Under the pieces are notes generated by a model. The model worked only from the letters and a program-made list of their open reading frames with translations. It was not told where the DNA came from and searched no databases. From the NCBI GenBank assembly GCA_003134995.1, contig PLDC01000018.1:62001-126000 (forward strand): DNA of 64,000 bases, given 5' to 3'. Position 1 is the stretch's first letter. Every line of letters begins with the position of its first letter. Source of the stretch: Acidobacteriaceae bacterium (GTDB lineage: Bacteria; Acidobacteriota; Terriglobia; Terriglobales; Acidobacteriaceae). This document shows positions 15,996 to 25,611 of this stretch, in pieces. The translations under genes and the position numbers were made by a program.

Positions 15996-17390
15996 ATGGC
16001 GATCTACAGCAAGGAAGAGATTTTTCCAAATCTCGGTGACAAGATATTTGGGACCAGCTTTCTTCCTCACTCGCTGCCTAAATACAAGTTCCCCAAGCAG
16101 GAGACGGAACCCAACGCCGCGTACCAACTGGTTCACGATGAACTTCTGCTGGACGGAAATTCCCGTCAGAACCTGGCCACGTTCTGCCAGACCTGGGTGG
16201 AACCGCAAATTCAGAAGCTCATGGAAGAGTGCCTGGGCAAGAACCTGATCGACAAAGATGAATATCCCCAAACTGCGGAACTGGAGTCGCGTTGTGTCCA
16301 CATGCTGAGCGATCTCTGGAATTCTCCGGATGCCGCGAATTCGCGCGGTTGCTCGACCACGGGATCGAGTGAGGCAGCGATGCTGGGCGGATTAGCAATG
16401 AAGAATAAATGGCGCAAGAAGCGCCAGGAGGCAGGGAAGCCGGCCAACAAACCCAACTTAATTTGTGGCCTGGTGCACACATGCTGGCCGATGTTTGCGC
16501 GCTATTTCGATGTGGAACTTCGACAGATTCCATGCGAGCCGCAGCGACTGCTGATGTCACCGGAGGAAGTGATTAAACGCTGTGATGAAAACACGATCGG
16601 CGTGGTGCCGACGCTCGGCGCAACCTACACTTTGCAATACGAACCTGTGCACAAGGTTGCGGTAGCGCTGGATGATCTGGAAGAGGAACGCGGACTCGAC
16701 ATTCCAATGCACGTGGATGCGGCGAGTGGTGGGTTCATCGCGCCGTTTATCCACCCATCGGTGGTTTGGGATTTTCGTATACCGCGCGTGAAGTCGATCA
16801 ATGCCTCCGGACACAAGTTCGGCCTGGCTCCGCTCGGCTGCGGCTGGATTGTATGGCGGGGAAGTCATGACCTGCCTGAAGAACTGATTTTCAACGTGAA
16901 ATATCTTGGTGGAGGCATGCGAATTTTTGCGCTGAACTTTTCACGGCCCGCCGGTCCAATCGCCGCGCAGTACTACAACTTTGTGCGGCTGGGGCGCGAA
17001 GGATATGCAAGGATCACGCAAGGCTGTGCCGACGTAGCGGCGTGGTTCGCGGATCAATTGAGAAAGCTGGAAGTGTTCGAGATTATTCACGATGGCCGCA
17101 AAGGAATTCCTGGATGCACGTGGACGATTAAGCGAGGCGAACATCCTGGTTTTACACTCTACGATTTAGCCAATCAACTGCGACTGAAGGGATGGCAAGT
17201 TCCGGCGTATCCGCTGCCGGCTAATCGCGGAGACGTGGTTGTGCAGCGTGTGCTGATGCGGCTTGGGGTGAGCCGCGACCTTGCCGGATTGCTGATGGAG
17301 GATCTTCAGCGCGCAATCAAACAACTGCAGAAAAATCCACCTGCGAAATCGCTAACGCGGACTATTGCCAGCGGATACAACCACAGCTAA
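15996..17390 (+). CDS. gad: Glutamate decarboxylase
   Basis: 464 residues, the usual length for bacterial/plant-type glutamate decarboxylase. [20 protein letters not shown] is the substrate/PLP phosphate region, [13 protein letters not shown] the PLP-aspartate segment, and [20 protein letters not shown] carries the Schiff-base lysine (residue 274). The enzyme converts glutamate to GABA and CO2, consuming a proton in the cytoplasm; with an antiporter it gives acid resistance. No GABA antiporter lies next to it. ATG start with GAGGAG, preceded by a hairpin overlapping the ribosome-binding site. It is 175 bases upstream of the acidic-protein cluster. Confidence 0.93.
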   Translation: MAIYSKEEIFPNLGDKIFGTSFLPHSLPKYKFPKQETEPNAAYQLVHDELLLDGNSRQNLATFCQTWVEPQIQKLMEECLGKNLIDKDEYPQTAELESRCVHMLSDLWNSPDAANSRGCSTTGSSEAAMLGGLAMKNKWRKKRQEAGKPANKPNLICGLVHTCWPMFARYFDVELRQIPCEPQRLLMSPEEVIKRCDENTIGVVPTLGATYTLQYEPVHKVAVALDDLEEERGLDIPMHVDAASGGFIAPFIHPSVVWDFRIPRVKSINASGHKFGLAPLGCGWIVWRGSHDLPEELIFNVKYLGGGMRIFALNFSRPAGPIAAQYYNFVRLGREGYARITQGCADVAAWFADQLRKLEVFEIIHDGRKGIPGCTWTIKRGEHPGFTLYDLANQLRLKGWQVPAYPLPANRGDVVVQRVLMRLGVSRDLAGLLMEDLQRAIKQLQKNPPAKSLTRTIASGYNHS

Positions 17391-17437
17391 TTCCTGATCA
17401 AAAAACGACAGTCGCATATTTGAGCGAAACCCTTTCC

Positions 17438-17475
17438 GACGAACTTATTCCGACGAACCTGTTAGGACGAACCTG
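17438..17475 (+). repeat. Three short direct repeats upstream of the acidic-protein gene
   Basis: GACGAACTT (17438-17446), GACGAACCT (17452-17460) and GACGAACCT (17467-17475) are spaced 14 and 15 bases apart. They end about 90 bases before the first gene of the cluster, so they could be binding sites for a regulator of that run. Confidence 0.4.
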
Positions 17476-17565
17476 AAACTGCTCGCTACAAGATGTGACT
17501 AGACGCGGCGCTCAGACCATTTTATGTTGACTTCCGTCGGCATCAACCGTGAGGAGGTCAGGACT

Positions 17566-18573
17566 ATGGCGGACATGCAAGAGGGCGAACTGGAGCTGGA
17601 ACTGGAAGATGAGTTCCAAGAGGGTGAAGGCGAAGACGAAGACGAACAGGAAGATGAGTTCGGCGCCATCGGCAACCTAGTTGGCAGCCTGCTGGGCGAA
17701 GGGGAAGATGAACTCGAGGGCGAGGCGTCCGGCGAACTGGAAGACGAAGACGAAGACGAAGACGAGGACGAACTCGAAGATAAAGGAGAAGATGAGTTCG
17801 GCGCGTTGCTTGGCGGCCTGGGCAGTCTGCTGGGTGAAGGCGAGGACGAACTCGAAGATGAAGACGAATTCGAGGACGAATCCGGCGAACAGTTCTCCTT
17901 CGGAGGATTTCTTAAGAAAGCCCTTCCCGTCCTGAAGAGCGTCGCCAAAGTCGCCGCACCCATTGTGGGTGGAGCGATTTTAGGTCCCGCCGGAGCTTCT
18001 CTGGGCAAAGCCGTTGGCGGCGCCCTTGAAGGAGAGTTCGAGGACGAGATGGAAGACGAGATGGAGGGCGAGGGCGAAGACGAAATGGCGAGCGAGATCG
18101 CCTCTCATCCGTTGACGCACAATGAGGCTGTCGCCGAGATGTTAGCGGAGGCTGCCTCGCAAGAAGCGCAGGAAGGCGAAGCGGAAGCCATGGCTGGCGC
18201 CGCCGCAGCCACCGTCATCGCGCCCAGAGACCGCAGGGCGTTGCGCCGCGTACTTCCGCATCTGGTGCGGGGCACGGCGATCCTGACCCGCATTCTCCGC
18301 CGCCGCGGACGGAAGGGACGACTTGGAGTCAAGGCGGTGCCGACCATCATGCGCCGCACCGTGAAGTCCCTGAAACGGCAAGCGGCCAAAGGCAAGAAGA
18401 TCACCCGCCGCCGCGCAGCTCACACCGCAGCCCGGCAGGTTCGCCGAGTGCTGGGTAGCCGCAAGGCTGCCAGCGCCGCAATCCGGCGCAACATAAAAGT
18501 GAGCCGCCGGTACCGGCGTCCACACCGCCGCATGCGGAGACGTTTGCAACGCAGGCGCCGAGTACTGGGATAG
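17566..18573 (+). CDS. Acidic/basic bipartite protein 1 (unknown family)
   Basis: About 335 residues in three parts. An N-terminal acidic half has Glu/Asp runs and two copies of a motif close to FGALLGGLGSLLGEGEDELE. A hydrophobic glycine-rich segment (KKALPVLKSVAKVAAPIVGG and on to GGAILGPAGASLGKAVGG) could insert in or lie on a membrane. After a second acidic patch comes a strongly basic C-terminus (RRALRRVLPHLVRG... ending RRLQRRRRVLG). There is no signal peptide. ATG 17566 (MADMQEGELELELEDEF) is preferred because GAGGAGG lies just upstream. No function is assignable; the charge split suggests self-assembly or nucleic-acid/polyanion binding. It is paralogous to the next gene. Confidence 0.75.
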   Translation: MADMQEGELELELEDEFQEGEGEDEDEQEDEFGAIGNLVGSLLGEGEDELEGEASGELEDEDEDEDEDELEDKGEDEFGALLGGLGSLLGEGEDELEDEDEFEDESGEQFSFGGFLKKALPVLKSVAKVAAPIVGGAILGPAGASLGKAVGGALEGEFEDEMEDEMEGEGEDEMASEIASHPLTHNEAVAEMLAEAASQEAQEGEAEAMAGAAAATVIAPRDRRALRRVLPHLVRGTAILTRILRRRGRKGRLGVKAVPTIMRRTVKSLKRQAAKGKKITRRRAAHTAARQVRRVLGSRKAASAAIRRNIKVSRRYRRPHRRMRRRLQRRRRVLG

Positions 18574-18664
18574 CCGACCTGGTTAGGGAGCTCAGTGAGT
18601 CGAGCTGAGTTAGTTGAGCGCGGGACCTTGCATTGTCCGACCACTTTCTGCAGGAGGAATCATC

Positions 18665-19615
18665 ATGGCGTACGAGCTGGAAGATGAACTGGCGGCTGAA
18701 CTAGAGGACGAACTGGAAGACGAGGGCGAACTGGAAGACGAAGACGAACTCGAGGATGAGCAAGAGGATGAGTTCGGCGCGCTGCTGGGCGGGCTTGGCA
18801 GCTTGCTCGGCGAAGGCGAGGACGAAGGCGAGTTCGAGGATGAACTCGAGGACGAACTCGAGGACGAACTCAGCCCGGTCCGCAAGGTCTATCCCGATGC
18901 CATGATGGAGCACCTGGGAGAACTGGCGTCCGAGGCAGAGACGGAAGACGAAGCCGCCGAACACTTCCTGCCTCTGATTGGAATGGCTGCCAGCAAGCTG
19001 CTTCCGGTGGTGGCCAAGGCGATTGCGCCCGCGGCGAAGAAACTGCTTCCGAAGATCGCCCGGGCCGTGACCAAGGCTTCGCCTCACCTCACCAAGAGCA
19101 TTGGGAGGGTGGCGCGCACTCTTCACCGTAATCCGCACACTCGGCATCTCCTGAAAGTCGTGCCGGCGATCGCGCGGCGCACGGTAGGCCATGTGGCTCG
19201 CCAAGCGGCCCACGGCCGGCGCGTAACGCCACACGCCGCGGTGCGAACTCTGGCGAAGCAAGCGCGACGGGTTCTGGGTCACCCGGGGCGCCGGAAGAAC
19301 GCGCTACGTCACCATCGCCACCTGGAGCACAGGCTGCACCGCCGATTTGGCCGCGGAGTTGGCCGCCGGCACGGACACTTCGGGGTGGGACGGCATCGCG
19401 TCGGACACGTCGGACACCTTGGCCATCTTGGCCACCGCGGTCACCTCGGCCACCTCGGAGGTGGACTGGTTCCGCGCCGTGGCGCAACAGGAGGCATACA
19501 TCGTGCCGGAGCCAGAGGGGCCGCACGCGGAGTTCGCGGGGTAAGGCATGGGGGGGCTGCGGGTGGGCATTGTGCGTGTACGCAGTGCTGCCGCTGCTGC
19601 GGACATGCGCTGTAA
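18665..19615 (+). CDS. Acidic/basic bipartite protein 2 with His/Gly-rich tail (unknown family)
   Basis: About 316 residues, paralogous in plan to the preceding gene. MAYELEDELAAELEDELEDE begins the acidic part, with EDEFGALLGGLGSLLGEGED inside. A hydrophobic/amphipathic stretch (LIGMAASKLLPVVAKAIAPA) comes next, then a basic region with RRTVGHVARQAAHGRRVTPH and AVRTLAKQARRVLG matching protein 1 (RRTVKSLKRQAAKGKKITRR). The tail is tandem Gly-His-Leu (near 19390-19460) and ends in a Cys-rich CACTQCCRCCGHAL, which looks able to bind metal. Ribosome-binding AGGAGG precedes ATG 18665. Other frames are also open in the GC-rich tail, so the exact C-terminus is less certain than the rest. Confidence 0.7.
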   Translation: MAYELEDELAAELEDELEDEGELEDEDELEDEQEDEFGALLGGLGSLLGEGEDEGEFEDELEDELEDELSPVRKVYPDAMMEHLGELASEAETEDEAAEHFLPLIGMAASKLLPVVAKAIAPAAKKLLPKIARAVTKASPHLTKSIGRVARTLHRNPHTRHLLKVVPAIARRTVGHVARQAAHGRRVTPHAAVRTLAKQARRVLGHPGRRKNALRHHRHLEHRLHRRFGRGVGRRHGHFGVGRHRVGHVGHLGHLGHRGHLGHLGGGLVPRRGATGGIHRAGARGAARGVRGVRHGGAAGGHCACTQCCRCCGHAL

Positions 19616-19665
19616 GAACGATGCTCCCAGCAAGGCGAATGAGGCAAGGCAAATAAGGCAAGAGC

Positions 19666-21006
19666 ATGGCGACGCTGACCGAAACCGGGCCGAAGACAAC
19701 AACGCGGATGAACTCGGCTCCGCGCCAGCGGTCAAAAGCCGCTGGCGCCTCAACTGGAGGGTTGCAGCCCTGGTTGAGAGCGCAATCGATCAACGTCACA
19801 CGCCACGCGGCCTCGCTTCGGCCATTCCGTCCAGACGAGTTTGGGACGGGAGCTGAGGCGCCGACGCCGGGGCACCTGCAGACGGTAAACAAACTGATCA
19901 CGGGGCTGCGGCGTGGTCTGCTGGAGATGTCGGGCAAGGTTCGCAAGTCAGCAGCGGTAACCAGCCGTGAACCAACAACACCGCGGCTGCAAGAGTTGAT
20001 GCGCCGTAAGGCTCATGCTCATCACTGGGTGCGCGGGATTGAGAAGATATGGAACTTCTACTTCGAACTCTTCGGCCAACGACAGACGCGCTATGCCAAG
20101 CGGCTGCTGAGTTGCGATCGGATTGGGCTCGACTGTTATCGCGCGTGTTACACGGGCTTGGGAGTTGCGCGGTCGATTCCGGCGCCGCCTCCGTTTTCGT
20201 ACATGGCGACCGGATTTTCTCCATCGACGTTTCGCCGGGGGATTCCGCTGAGGAAGCTGGGGAAACAACTGAATCCGTTTCCGCTGATTCAGCTCCCCGC
20301 TCACCGGATGGTCAATCCGTGGACGTTGGGGGCGGTGTTGCACGAGACCAGTCACAATCTGCAGAACGATTTGGGGCTGCAGAAAGAGGTTCCGAGAAAA
20401 GTTGGATTGCGTTTATTGCGCGAAGGGGCGAGCCGGCAGGTGGCGCGCACCTGGGTGCGGTGGAACCGGGAGATGTTTGCCGACATGTGCGGAATGATGT
20501 TGGGGGGGCCGTGCTTTGCCGGTTCGCTGATGGACATTCTGGCGCGCGAGCCGGAGACAGTCTCGCACTTCAACCCCAGGGGACCGCACCCGACTCCTTT
20601 TTTTCGGATGCTGATCAATTGCGAATTGTTGCGGCGCATGGGTTTCGAGTCCGATGCAACGGCGTATCGCCGGGCCTGGTTGCGGATTTATCCGAAGCCC
20701 GTTTCCGGCAGCATCCCAAAGGCTATTTTGCGGTCGTTCAGCGACGCTTGTCCGCTGGCGGTGGACGCGATGTGTTTTCAGCCTTACCGCTCGCTCGGCA
20801 ACCGCAGCCTGGCCAGGGTGTTGAACTTCGGCCACAAAGAGCAGCAGATGATCGAAGAAGCGTCGCGCCGTCTGGCTGCGGGCGTGGATCCCGGAATCAT
20901 TCCGGAGCGATTTCTTATCGGAGCTGTTCGATTGGCGCTTGACCGGCGCCACGCGCGGCCCGAGGTGCTGACCAGGAATTTTTATAAGGCGCTGGCAAGC
21001 GGGTAA
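19666..21006 (+). CDS. Putative HExxH metalloprotein/peptidase of unknown family
   Basis: 446 residues. TLGAVLHETSHNLQNDLGLQ holds an HExxH zinc site (residues 226-230). WNREMFADMCGMMLGGP follows about 40 residues on, giving an E-x-x-x-D helix (Glu269) of the kind that supplies the third ligand in gluzincin peptidases. This arrangement suggests a zinc-dependent peptidase, but I do not recognise the family. There is no signal peptide; the first 100 residues look disordered and basic, so the true start may be downstream, for example at a Met near the conserved part. It precedes the next gene by 4 bases. Confidence 0.7.
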   Translation: MATLTETGPKTTTRMNSAPRQRSKAAGASTGGLQPWLRAQSINVTRHAASLRPFRPDEFGTGAEAPTPGHLQTVNKLITGLRRGLLEMSGKVRKSAAVTSREPTTPRLQELMRRKAHAHHWVRGIEKIWNFYFELFGQRQTRYAKRLLSCDRIGLDCYRACYTGLGVARSIPAPPPFSYMATGFSPSTFRRGIPLRKLGKQLNPFPLIQLPAHRMVNPWTLGAVLHETSHNLQNDLGLQKEVPRKVGLRLLREGASRQVARTWVRWNREMFADMCGMMLGGPCFAGSLMDILAREPETVSHFNPRGPHPTPFFRMLINCELLRRMGFESDATAYRRAWLRIYPKPVSGSIPKAILRSFSDACPLAVDAMCFQPYRSLGNRSLARVLNFGHKEQQMIEEASRRLAAGVDPGIIPERFLIGAVRLALDRRHARPEVLTRNFYKALASG

Positions 21007-21010
21007 AACA

Positions 21011-21568
21011 ATGGCACTGGAAGCAACATTTCGATTGCTGTTCGTTCAGATTCGGAAGCTCTGTGACACCCTGAACGCGATCCTGCTGACGGTGGGAGAC
21101 AAACCCACGAACCGGGGAGCAGTGCTGGCGGACGAACTGGAGAATACGATTCTTGACATGCTCGGCCTGGCGGAGGATGCGCGCACGGCGGCGCGCACCG
21201 CGGAGAAAGCGGTGGCGTCTTCCATCGACCTGGACCGAGCCCGGCGTGCCCTGGCAAAGTGTCAGGAAAATTTCCATCAGGTGGAGCAACAGTTTTCGAA
21301 CGAACTGGTTTCTTACCAAAAGCTGAACCAACTTGCCAGCCTGGGCAGTGAGCGCGGCGGCGAGTGGAAAGCCTGGGCCGGAAGCATGAAGGACGCGATT
21401 GAACAAGGCCGGCAGCCGATCGAGGAAACCAGCAAGGCGCTCGCGGCTTGCTGGCAGGAGTTGGTGGAGCACAGCGGTACGACTTCGATCTCAGTGACCA
21501 CGACGGGTCAGAAGATCATCGCTCGGAGTCCGCTGACGGAAGATACTTTGATCGATCGAACAACTTGA
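21011..21568 (+). CDS. Small helical protein of unknown function
   Basis: 185 residues, predicted mostly helical: long stretches rich in Ala, Glu and Arg (AEDARTAARTAEKAVASSID, RARRALAKCQENFHQVEQQF) look like a coiled coil. There is no signal peptide, membrane segment or known motif. The start ATG lies 4 bases after the stop of the HExxH gene, which implies translational coupling. A scaffold or chaperone-like role within the cluster is possible but only a guess. Confidence 0.65.
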   Translation: MALEATFRLLFVQIRKLCDTLNAILLTVGDKPTNRGAVLADELENTILDMLGLAEDARTAARTAEKAVASSIDLDRARRALAKCQENFHQVEQQFSNELVSYQKLNQLASLGSERGGEWKAWAGSMKDAIEQGRQPIEETSKALAACWQELVEHSGTTSISVTTTGQKIIARSPLTEDTLIDRTT

Positions 21569-21613
21569 CTGGCCGCACGATTAGGACTATTGATAGCGCA
21601 CACGGAGGTTGAC

Positions 21614-22927
21614 ATGGCTAGTGACGACAAAAAGAAAAAGGGCGTAACCGGGGGGAAGAGATCCCATCCATCGGACGCGGCCATCGCGCAGATCGTGGAG
21701 AAGAAGCCGACCGGCGGGACGGTCTCTCTCAGTTTTTACGATGCTACGACTCTCGAGCCGCTATCCCCTCCCGCAAACGACACGCAGATCGAACTGCTGT
21801 CATCAGACGGGACGGTAGTAGGAAGTGTGCCCCTTCAACAGAACGAAAAAAGCAAGGAGTACTTCATCGATGTGCCTCCTCTGCCTGCCGAGTCCGACCC
21901 CAGCCTACTGAGTCAAGAGACCAAGAGTCTGGAAAACCTCTGCGATATCCCGGACGCTGCTCCCATGCTTGTGATGCATGGGTTCACCAGTTCCGTTTCA
22001 GTCGGCTGTCATCCTTATCAAATGATGCGAACGGCGACTGACTATCCTACGGGGGATCTCGCGGGGGATCTCACGCCGGATGAGATGGCATGCAGCCGTG
22101 TTCCGGTTGGCTTGACCATGGTGGAAGTGTCCTGCACGTTCAGTCTAGTCGCCCATGACAATTGCATTGGAGACTACATCGCACATCCGGGAGCCCTGCT
22201 CGACGACGTCCGGCTCGAGTTGAGGGAAGTCGAGGGACCCAAGCAGACGAGCGGCGCTAAGACGACCAACACGTTTCGAGGCCGCAGATTTTCCGCCGTG
22301 ACCAAGGGCGGCTACTTGGAAATCCCGGGACTGGCATTTGGCCAGCTCTACGAGGCCCTTGTCACCGCGCCCCCAGGATACGTCTGCACGAATCCACCTC
22401 CGCAACGCATCGTTATCAACCGGGGCCAAAACCTCAGATGGACGGCCGCATTCCAGCCTTGCGGCGCTTTTCCAACCCGCTCGGTTATTTTTGTGCAAAA
22501 GGCGTATCCCGGCATGCGCATGACAAACCTTCAGCTTGAGGGACAACAAACACAGCCGGATCGAAATGGAGTTTGGAACCTACCGCAACCCACTGGAAGA
22601 GTCGATTTCCAGTCTGCGGGAAACGTGTTCTCACCACCCTACATCAACCTGGACAAGGACTCACCGATGGTATTTGTCGTCGGCGTAGGCGACGAGCAGG
22701 TGGCGCAGCTTAGTCCTGGAAAGCGGCGCTTCCAGCACGTCGATCATAAGGGTGAGCCATTCGCGAATCGCCAGCTTCGCCTTGTGTCTCCCGGCGGCCA
22801 TGAAGAATTTGTGCGCACCGACCCCCGTGGCTGGTTTGAGGCTGAAGAAGGCTCCTCGGCCTCGGCTGCCGACGACGATATAGGATATGCAAGCGATTTT
22901 CCGTGCTTAACCATCGCAACTGATTGA
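21614..22927 (+). CDS. Unknown protein with Cna-B/transthyretin-like segments
   Basis: About 437 residues. The basic, Lys-rich N-terminus (MASDDKKKKGVTGGKRSHPS) is not a signal peptide. A middle segment (LRLELREVEG... GYLEIPGLAFGQLYEALVTA PPGYVC) has the strand pattern of Cna-B/SpaA-type beta domains. The C-terminal part (HVDHKGEPFANRQLRLVSPG followed by VRTDPRGWFEAEEG) resembles the D-x-x-G-x-P ... T-D-x-x-G repeat found in secreted and phage-tail-associated beta domains. Several cysteines occur in the N-terminal half. GGAGG precedes ATG 21614. The function is unknown. Confidence 0.65.
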   Translation: MASDDKKKKGVTGGKRSHPSDAAIAQIVEKKPTGGTVSLSFYDATTLEPLSPPANDTQIELLSSDGTVVGSVPLQQNEKSKEYFIDVPPLPAESDPSLLSQETKSLENLCDIPDAAPMLVMHGFTSSVSVGCHPYQMMRTATDYPTGDLAGDLTPDEMACSRVPVGLTMVEVSCTFSLVAHDNCIGDYIAHPGALLDDVRLELREVEGPKQTSGAKTTNTFRGRRFSAVTKGGYLEIPGLAFGQLYEALVTAPPGYVCTNPPPQRIVINRGQNLRWTAAFQPCGAFPTRSVIFVQKAYPGMRMTNLQLEGQQTQPDRNGVWNLPQPTGRVDFQSAGNVFSPPYINLDKDSPMVFVVGVGDEQVAQLSPGKRRFQHVDHKGEPFANRQLRLVSPGGHEEFVRTDPRGWFEAEEGSSASAADDDIGYASDFPCLTIATD

Positions 22928-22936
22928 GGAGGAACT

Positions 22937-24271
22937 ATGGGAAACATTCTCAAGGGCATTCGAAAAGAAATAAAGGAAGAGAAGAATGCGGTCGTGGACC
23001 TCTCGGCCTATCCCATCCTCACGGAAGAGATTGGATATCGACCGTCACCCTTGTCACGACCTCCCGGGGCGGGCCCGTCTATTGGAGGCGGCGCCCAGGG
23101 AGGACTGGGGCAGGTCGCCTCGCAGGCGATTGGCGATGTGCTCGGTTGGAAGGCCAACCCAGCCGACTCGAAGGGCTTTGTTGGCGCCCTCACCCAGTCG
23201 TTTTCCCTGGCCGAGGTCGAAGGCCGCACCGAATCAAAATGGAATCCGAAAAGCTACACCGTGCAAACGGATTTGGCGGGCGGAATCACCGGCGCTCAGG
23301 CCAGCCTTTACGCGCGGGCGCAGGTCGCTCAGGAAAAGTGTCTGCCTTTGCTGGATGGCCTTTACAACCTCGATCCGCGCGCCGATCCCGAATACGTAAA
23401 AGCGCTTCGGGAAATGGCCAAGAGCCAGATTACTGAGATCGTCAAGCAGTTTGGCGCGGTGCCGCCGTCCATCCTGCGCGTCAACACGTACTTCGAAATT
23501 CTTCTCGGCGTCCCTCGCAAGAGTTTAATAAGCCAAGAGGAGAGGCTGCGGCAGGAAGAGCGCCAGAACTGGGAAGACCACGAGGACAAGGAAATCAGAG
23601 TCTCGACCATGAGCGATCCCGACAGGATTGGTGGCACCCTGGGCAATATCCGCGACATCTATGGCATCTGGTTCCAGAAAAACGGCAGAGACAATCCTCT
23701 GTCGAACTCGGTGGAAGACGAGCAGGATATCACCAACTTCCGGGTGATCTCCGACTACATGACTTCGTTGTTGATGACCTGGTTGAGCAACTTCGAATAT
23801 TTCAGGCTGGGTACGGGCAAAATGCCGGCATTCCTGGGAACACAACTGATCCTGATCGGGCGGCAGTTCAATGTTGTCGCCGAAACCGTGAACGAAGTTC
23901 GGTTCGCGCTCGACTCGGTATTCATCGGCCCCAACGAGCGCCAGCAGTTGCTGCTGGAGTTCCATGACGCTCCTGCCATGTACCTGGAGGACATGCTGAC
24001 CGAAATCGAGGGCACGGTGACCGACGAAGGCCCGCGGCTCATCAAAGACGGCGGCAGGATCGCGCTGTACAACAACGTGCGGCCAGTGCTTTACAGCCTG
24101 ATCGAAATGGTGGAGGGCGCGAAAGATCCATACAACCTGCCGCGCCTTCCCGATGGCTACAGGACGCCGCGCGTGCGCCGTTCGCTCGACGATCTGCACG
24201 ATCAGTTGGGGTATTTGAAGCAGCTCGTGGAGCAGGTGGAGATGAAAGTTCCGCTGGCGTCACAGCAATGA
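22937..24271 (+). CDS. Unknown conserved-looking protein (444 aa)
   Basis: No family was recognised. MGNILKGIRKEIKEEKNAVV begins a basic N-terminal helix; a Gly/Pro/Ser-rich linker follows (SPLSRPPGAGPSIGGG). The rest is mainly helical with hydrophobic-rich segments such as VISDYMTSLLMTWLSNFEYF and PAFLGTQLILIGRQFNVVAE, but no clear membrane spans. GAGGAGG lies directly before the ATG, which is 9 bases after the previous stop. It is probably cotranscribed with its neighbours and may be a structural component. Confidence 0.65.
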   Translation: MGNILKGIRKEIKEEKNAVVDLSAYPILTEEIGYRPSPLSRPPGAGPSIGGGAQGGLGQVASQAIGDVLGWKANPADSKGFVGALTQSFSLAEVEGRTESKWNPKSYTVQTDLAGGITGAQASLYARAQVAQEKCLPLLDGLYNLDPRADPEYVKALREMAKSQITEIVKQFGAVPPSILRVNTYFEILLGVPRKSLISQEERLRQEERQNWEDHEDKEIRVSTMSDPDRIGGTLGNIRDIYGIWFQKNGRDNPLSNSVEDEQDITNFRVISDYMTSLLMTWLSNFEYFRLGTGKMPAFLGTQLILIGRQFNVVAETVNEVRFALDSVFIGPNERQQLLLEFHDAPAMYLEDMLTEIEGTVTDEGPRLIKDGGRIALYNNVRPVLYSLIEMVEGAKDPYNLPRLPDGYRTPRVRRSLDDLHDQLGYLKQLVEQVEMKVPLASQQ

Positions 24272-24373
24272 GAACGCGGCCGGCACTTCGGAGTGGCCGG
24301 CCGCCGCAGTAATCAGAAATCGCAGTTAGAGCGCTCACTTGGGTGAGGGGCGCGGTATACGAGGAGGGTATCC

Positions 24374-25540
24374 ATGGCTTTGCATAAGGATCACCAGGGC
24401 TTATATGACCGCATAGCGGCGTTGCGCGAGCAGGTGACGAACCGGCTGGGCGCCGACCTCATCTCCAATCCGCAGCTCGCCGATGCCCTCACCAAGCAGA
24501 TCGACGACATGTTGAGGTCCGTCGTGGACACGGATGCCAAGACTCCGCCTCCACCGGATAAAGGTCTCGGAGCACTCATCGGCATCGGGCCGGAAGCCGC
24601 CTCTGAGATCGGGGTGACTCGCGTTCCTCCGGGAATCGAGGCCTACGACGAGACCATCACGTCGGAACGCATCATGGCCGTCGGAGACATGTATTATCTC
24701 TGGCAGCATGAGAAAATTGGCGTGTTCCGCGTGGTGCAGAAACTGCAAGAGCTGTTCAAGGCTGGCACGGTACGGCTCTCTGGCGGACCGGGCGCGTTCG
24801 CTCTCTACCAGTTCGACCGGCGGGGGGTGTTGCGCTACACCAAGAATGACCGTCTCTCAGCCTATAAGCGGATTTTCGGATACGGCAGCGCAGCCACGCC
24901 CCCGGGCGCTCGCGCCAACACCGACTTCAAGAGGCTGTTCACGCATTTCGTGCACCAGGTCACCCTGTTCTGGCGCGACAAGCGCATCTCAGACGTAATT
25001 CGTGAGCGCGCCTACGACCCCAGCTTCGGTTCCATCGCGATCGTAAGGCGGGCCGGCCTCGATTTGCGCAATAACCTGAAGTGGTTGTCGTTTGGCAACC
25101 TGAACGTGCTGCGGGTGGAAGTGATGCAGTTGCTCGAAGAAGCTTTCAAGATTCTGAACGCGCCCGACATCAAGCGTCTGTTCGGCGCCGACAATGCCTG
25201 GGACGTGGTCGAGGAGGTTTTAGTCCGCTACTTCAACGAGCGCTTGGCCACCTCGCAGCGTCAACGGATGGGCGTCACCGGACGCGAAGTGCTGCGCTGG
25301 CTGGCACAGCCGCACATCCTGCAGACCACCCGGGCACAGTTTGAAACGCTGTTGCTCGAGATTGCCGAGCCATCGGAAGAATGGCTCACCAGCGCGCAGG
25401 CCATGGGCATGGCGAAACGAACCGGATCGGCTCGTGTGCTGCCCTGGGACCAAACGCATCCGAAGCCGGTTAAAGCGAACGGCCGCCCCAAACCCGGGGT
25501 TCCCCCGGAACGCGCCCGCGAATTTGAATTAGAAATTTGA
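24374..25540 (+). CDS. Unknown protein with acidic alternating C-terminal tag
   Basis: 388 residues, no known family. The N-terminus is helical (HKDHQGLYDRIAALREQVTN), followed by a mixed region containing MAVGDMYYLWQHEKIGVFRV and GPGAFALYQFDRRGVLRYTK, then helical segments (LRVEVMQLLEEAFKILNAPD). A Pro/Lys linker leads to the last residues REFELEI. That alternating Glu/hydrophobic ending resembles the starts of three other proteins in the cluster (ELELELEDEF, ELEDELAAELED, AELELETELED). GAGGAGG precedes the ATG. Confidence 0.65.
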   Translation: MALHKDHQGLYDRIAALREQVTNRLGADLISNPQLADALTKQIDDMLRSVVDTDAKTPPPPDKGLGALIGIGPEAASEIGVTRVPPGIEAYDETITSERIMAVGDMYYLWQHEKIGVFRVVQKLQELFKAGTVRLSGGPGAFALYQFDRRGVLRYTKNDRLSAYKRIFGYGSAATPPGARANTDFKRLFTHFVHQVTLFWRDKRISDVIRERAYDPSFGSIAIVRRAGLDLRNNLKWLSFGNLNVLRVEVMQLLEEAFKILNAPDIKRLFGADNAWDVVEEVLVRYFNERLATSQRQRMGVTGREVLRWLAQPHILQTTRAQFETLLLEIAEPSEEWLTSAQAMGMAKRTGSARVLPWDQTHPKPVKANGRPKPGVPPERAREFELEI

Positions 25541-25611
25541 CCGGTGACCCACCGTCTCAGCGTGAACCGAACCGGGTTTGCGCTGAGGCGGCGGCGAAGC
25601 GGGAGTCAAGA

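Noticed and set aside
17499..18008. Minus-strand poly-serine protein opposite the acidic gene
   Set aside because: It is the mirror of GAA/GAC-rich codons on the plus strand; the same effect occurs at 18610-18885.
19347..19544. Alternative plus-strand frame in the tail of acidic/basic protein 2
   Set aside because: Its peptide looks plausible, but it has no separate ribosome-binding site and would need a frameshift from the main gene; open frames are common in this GC-rich repeat.
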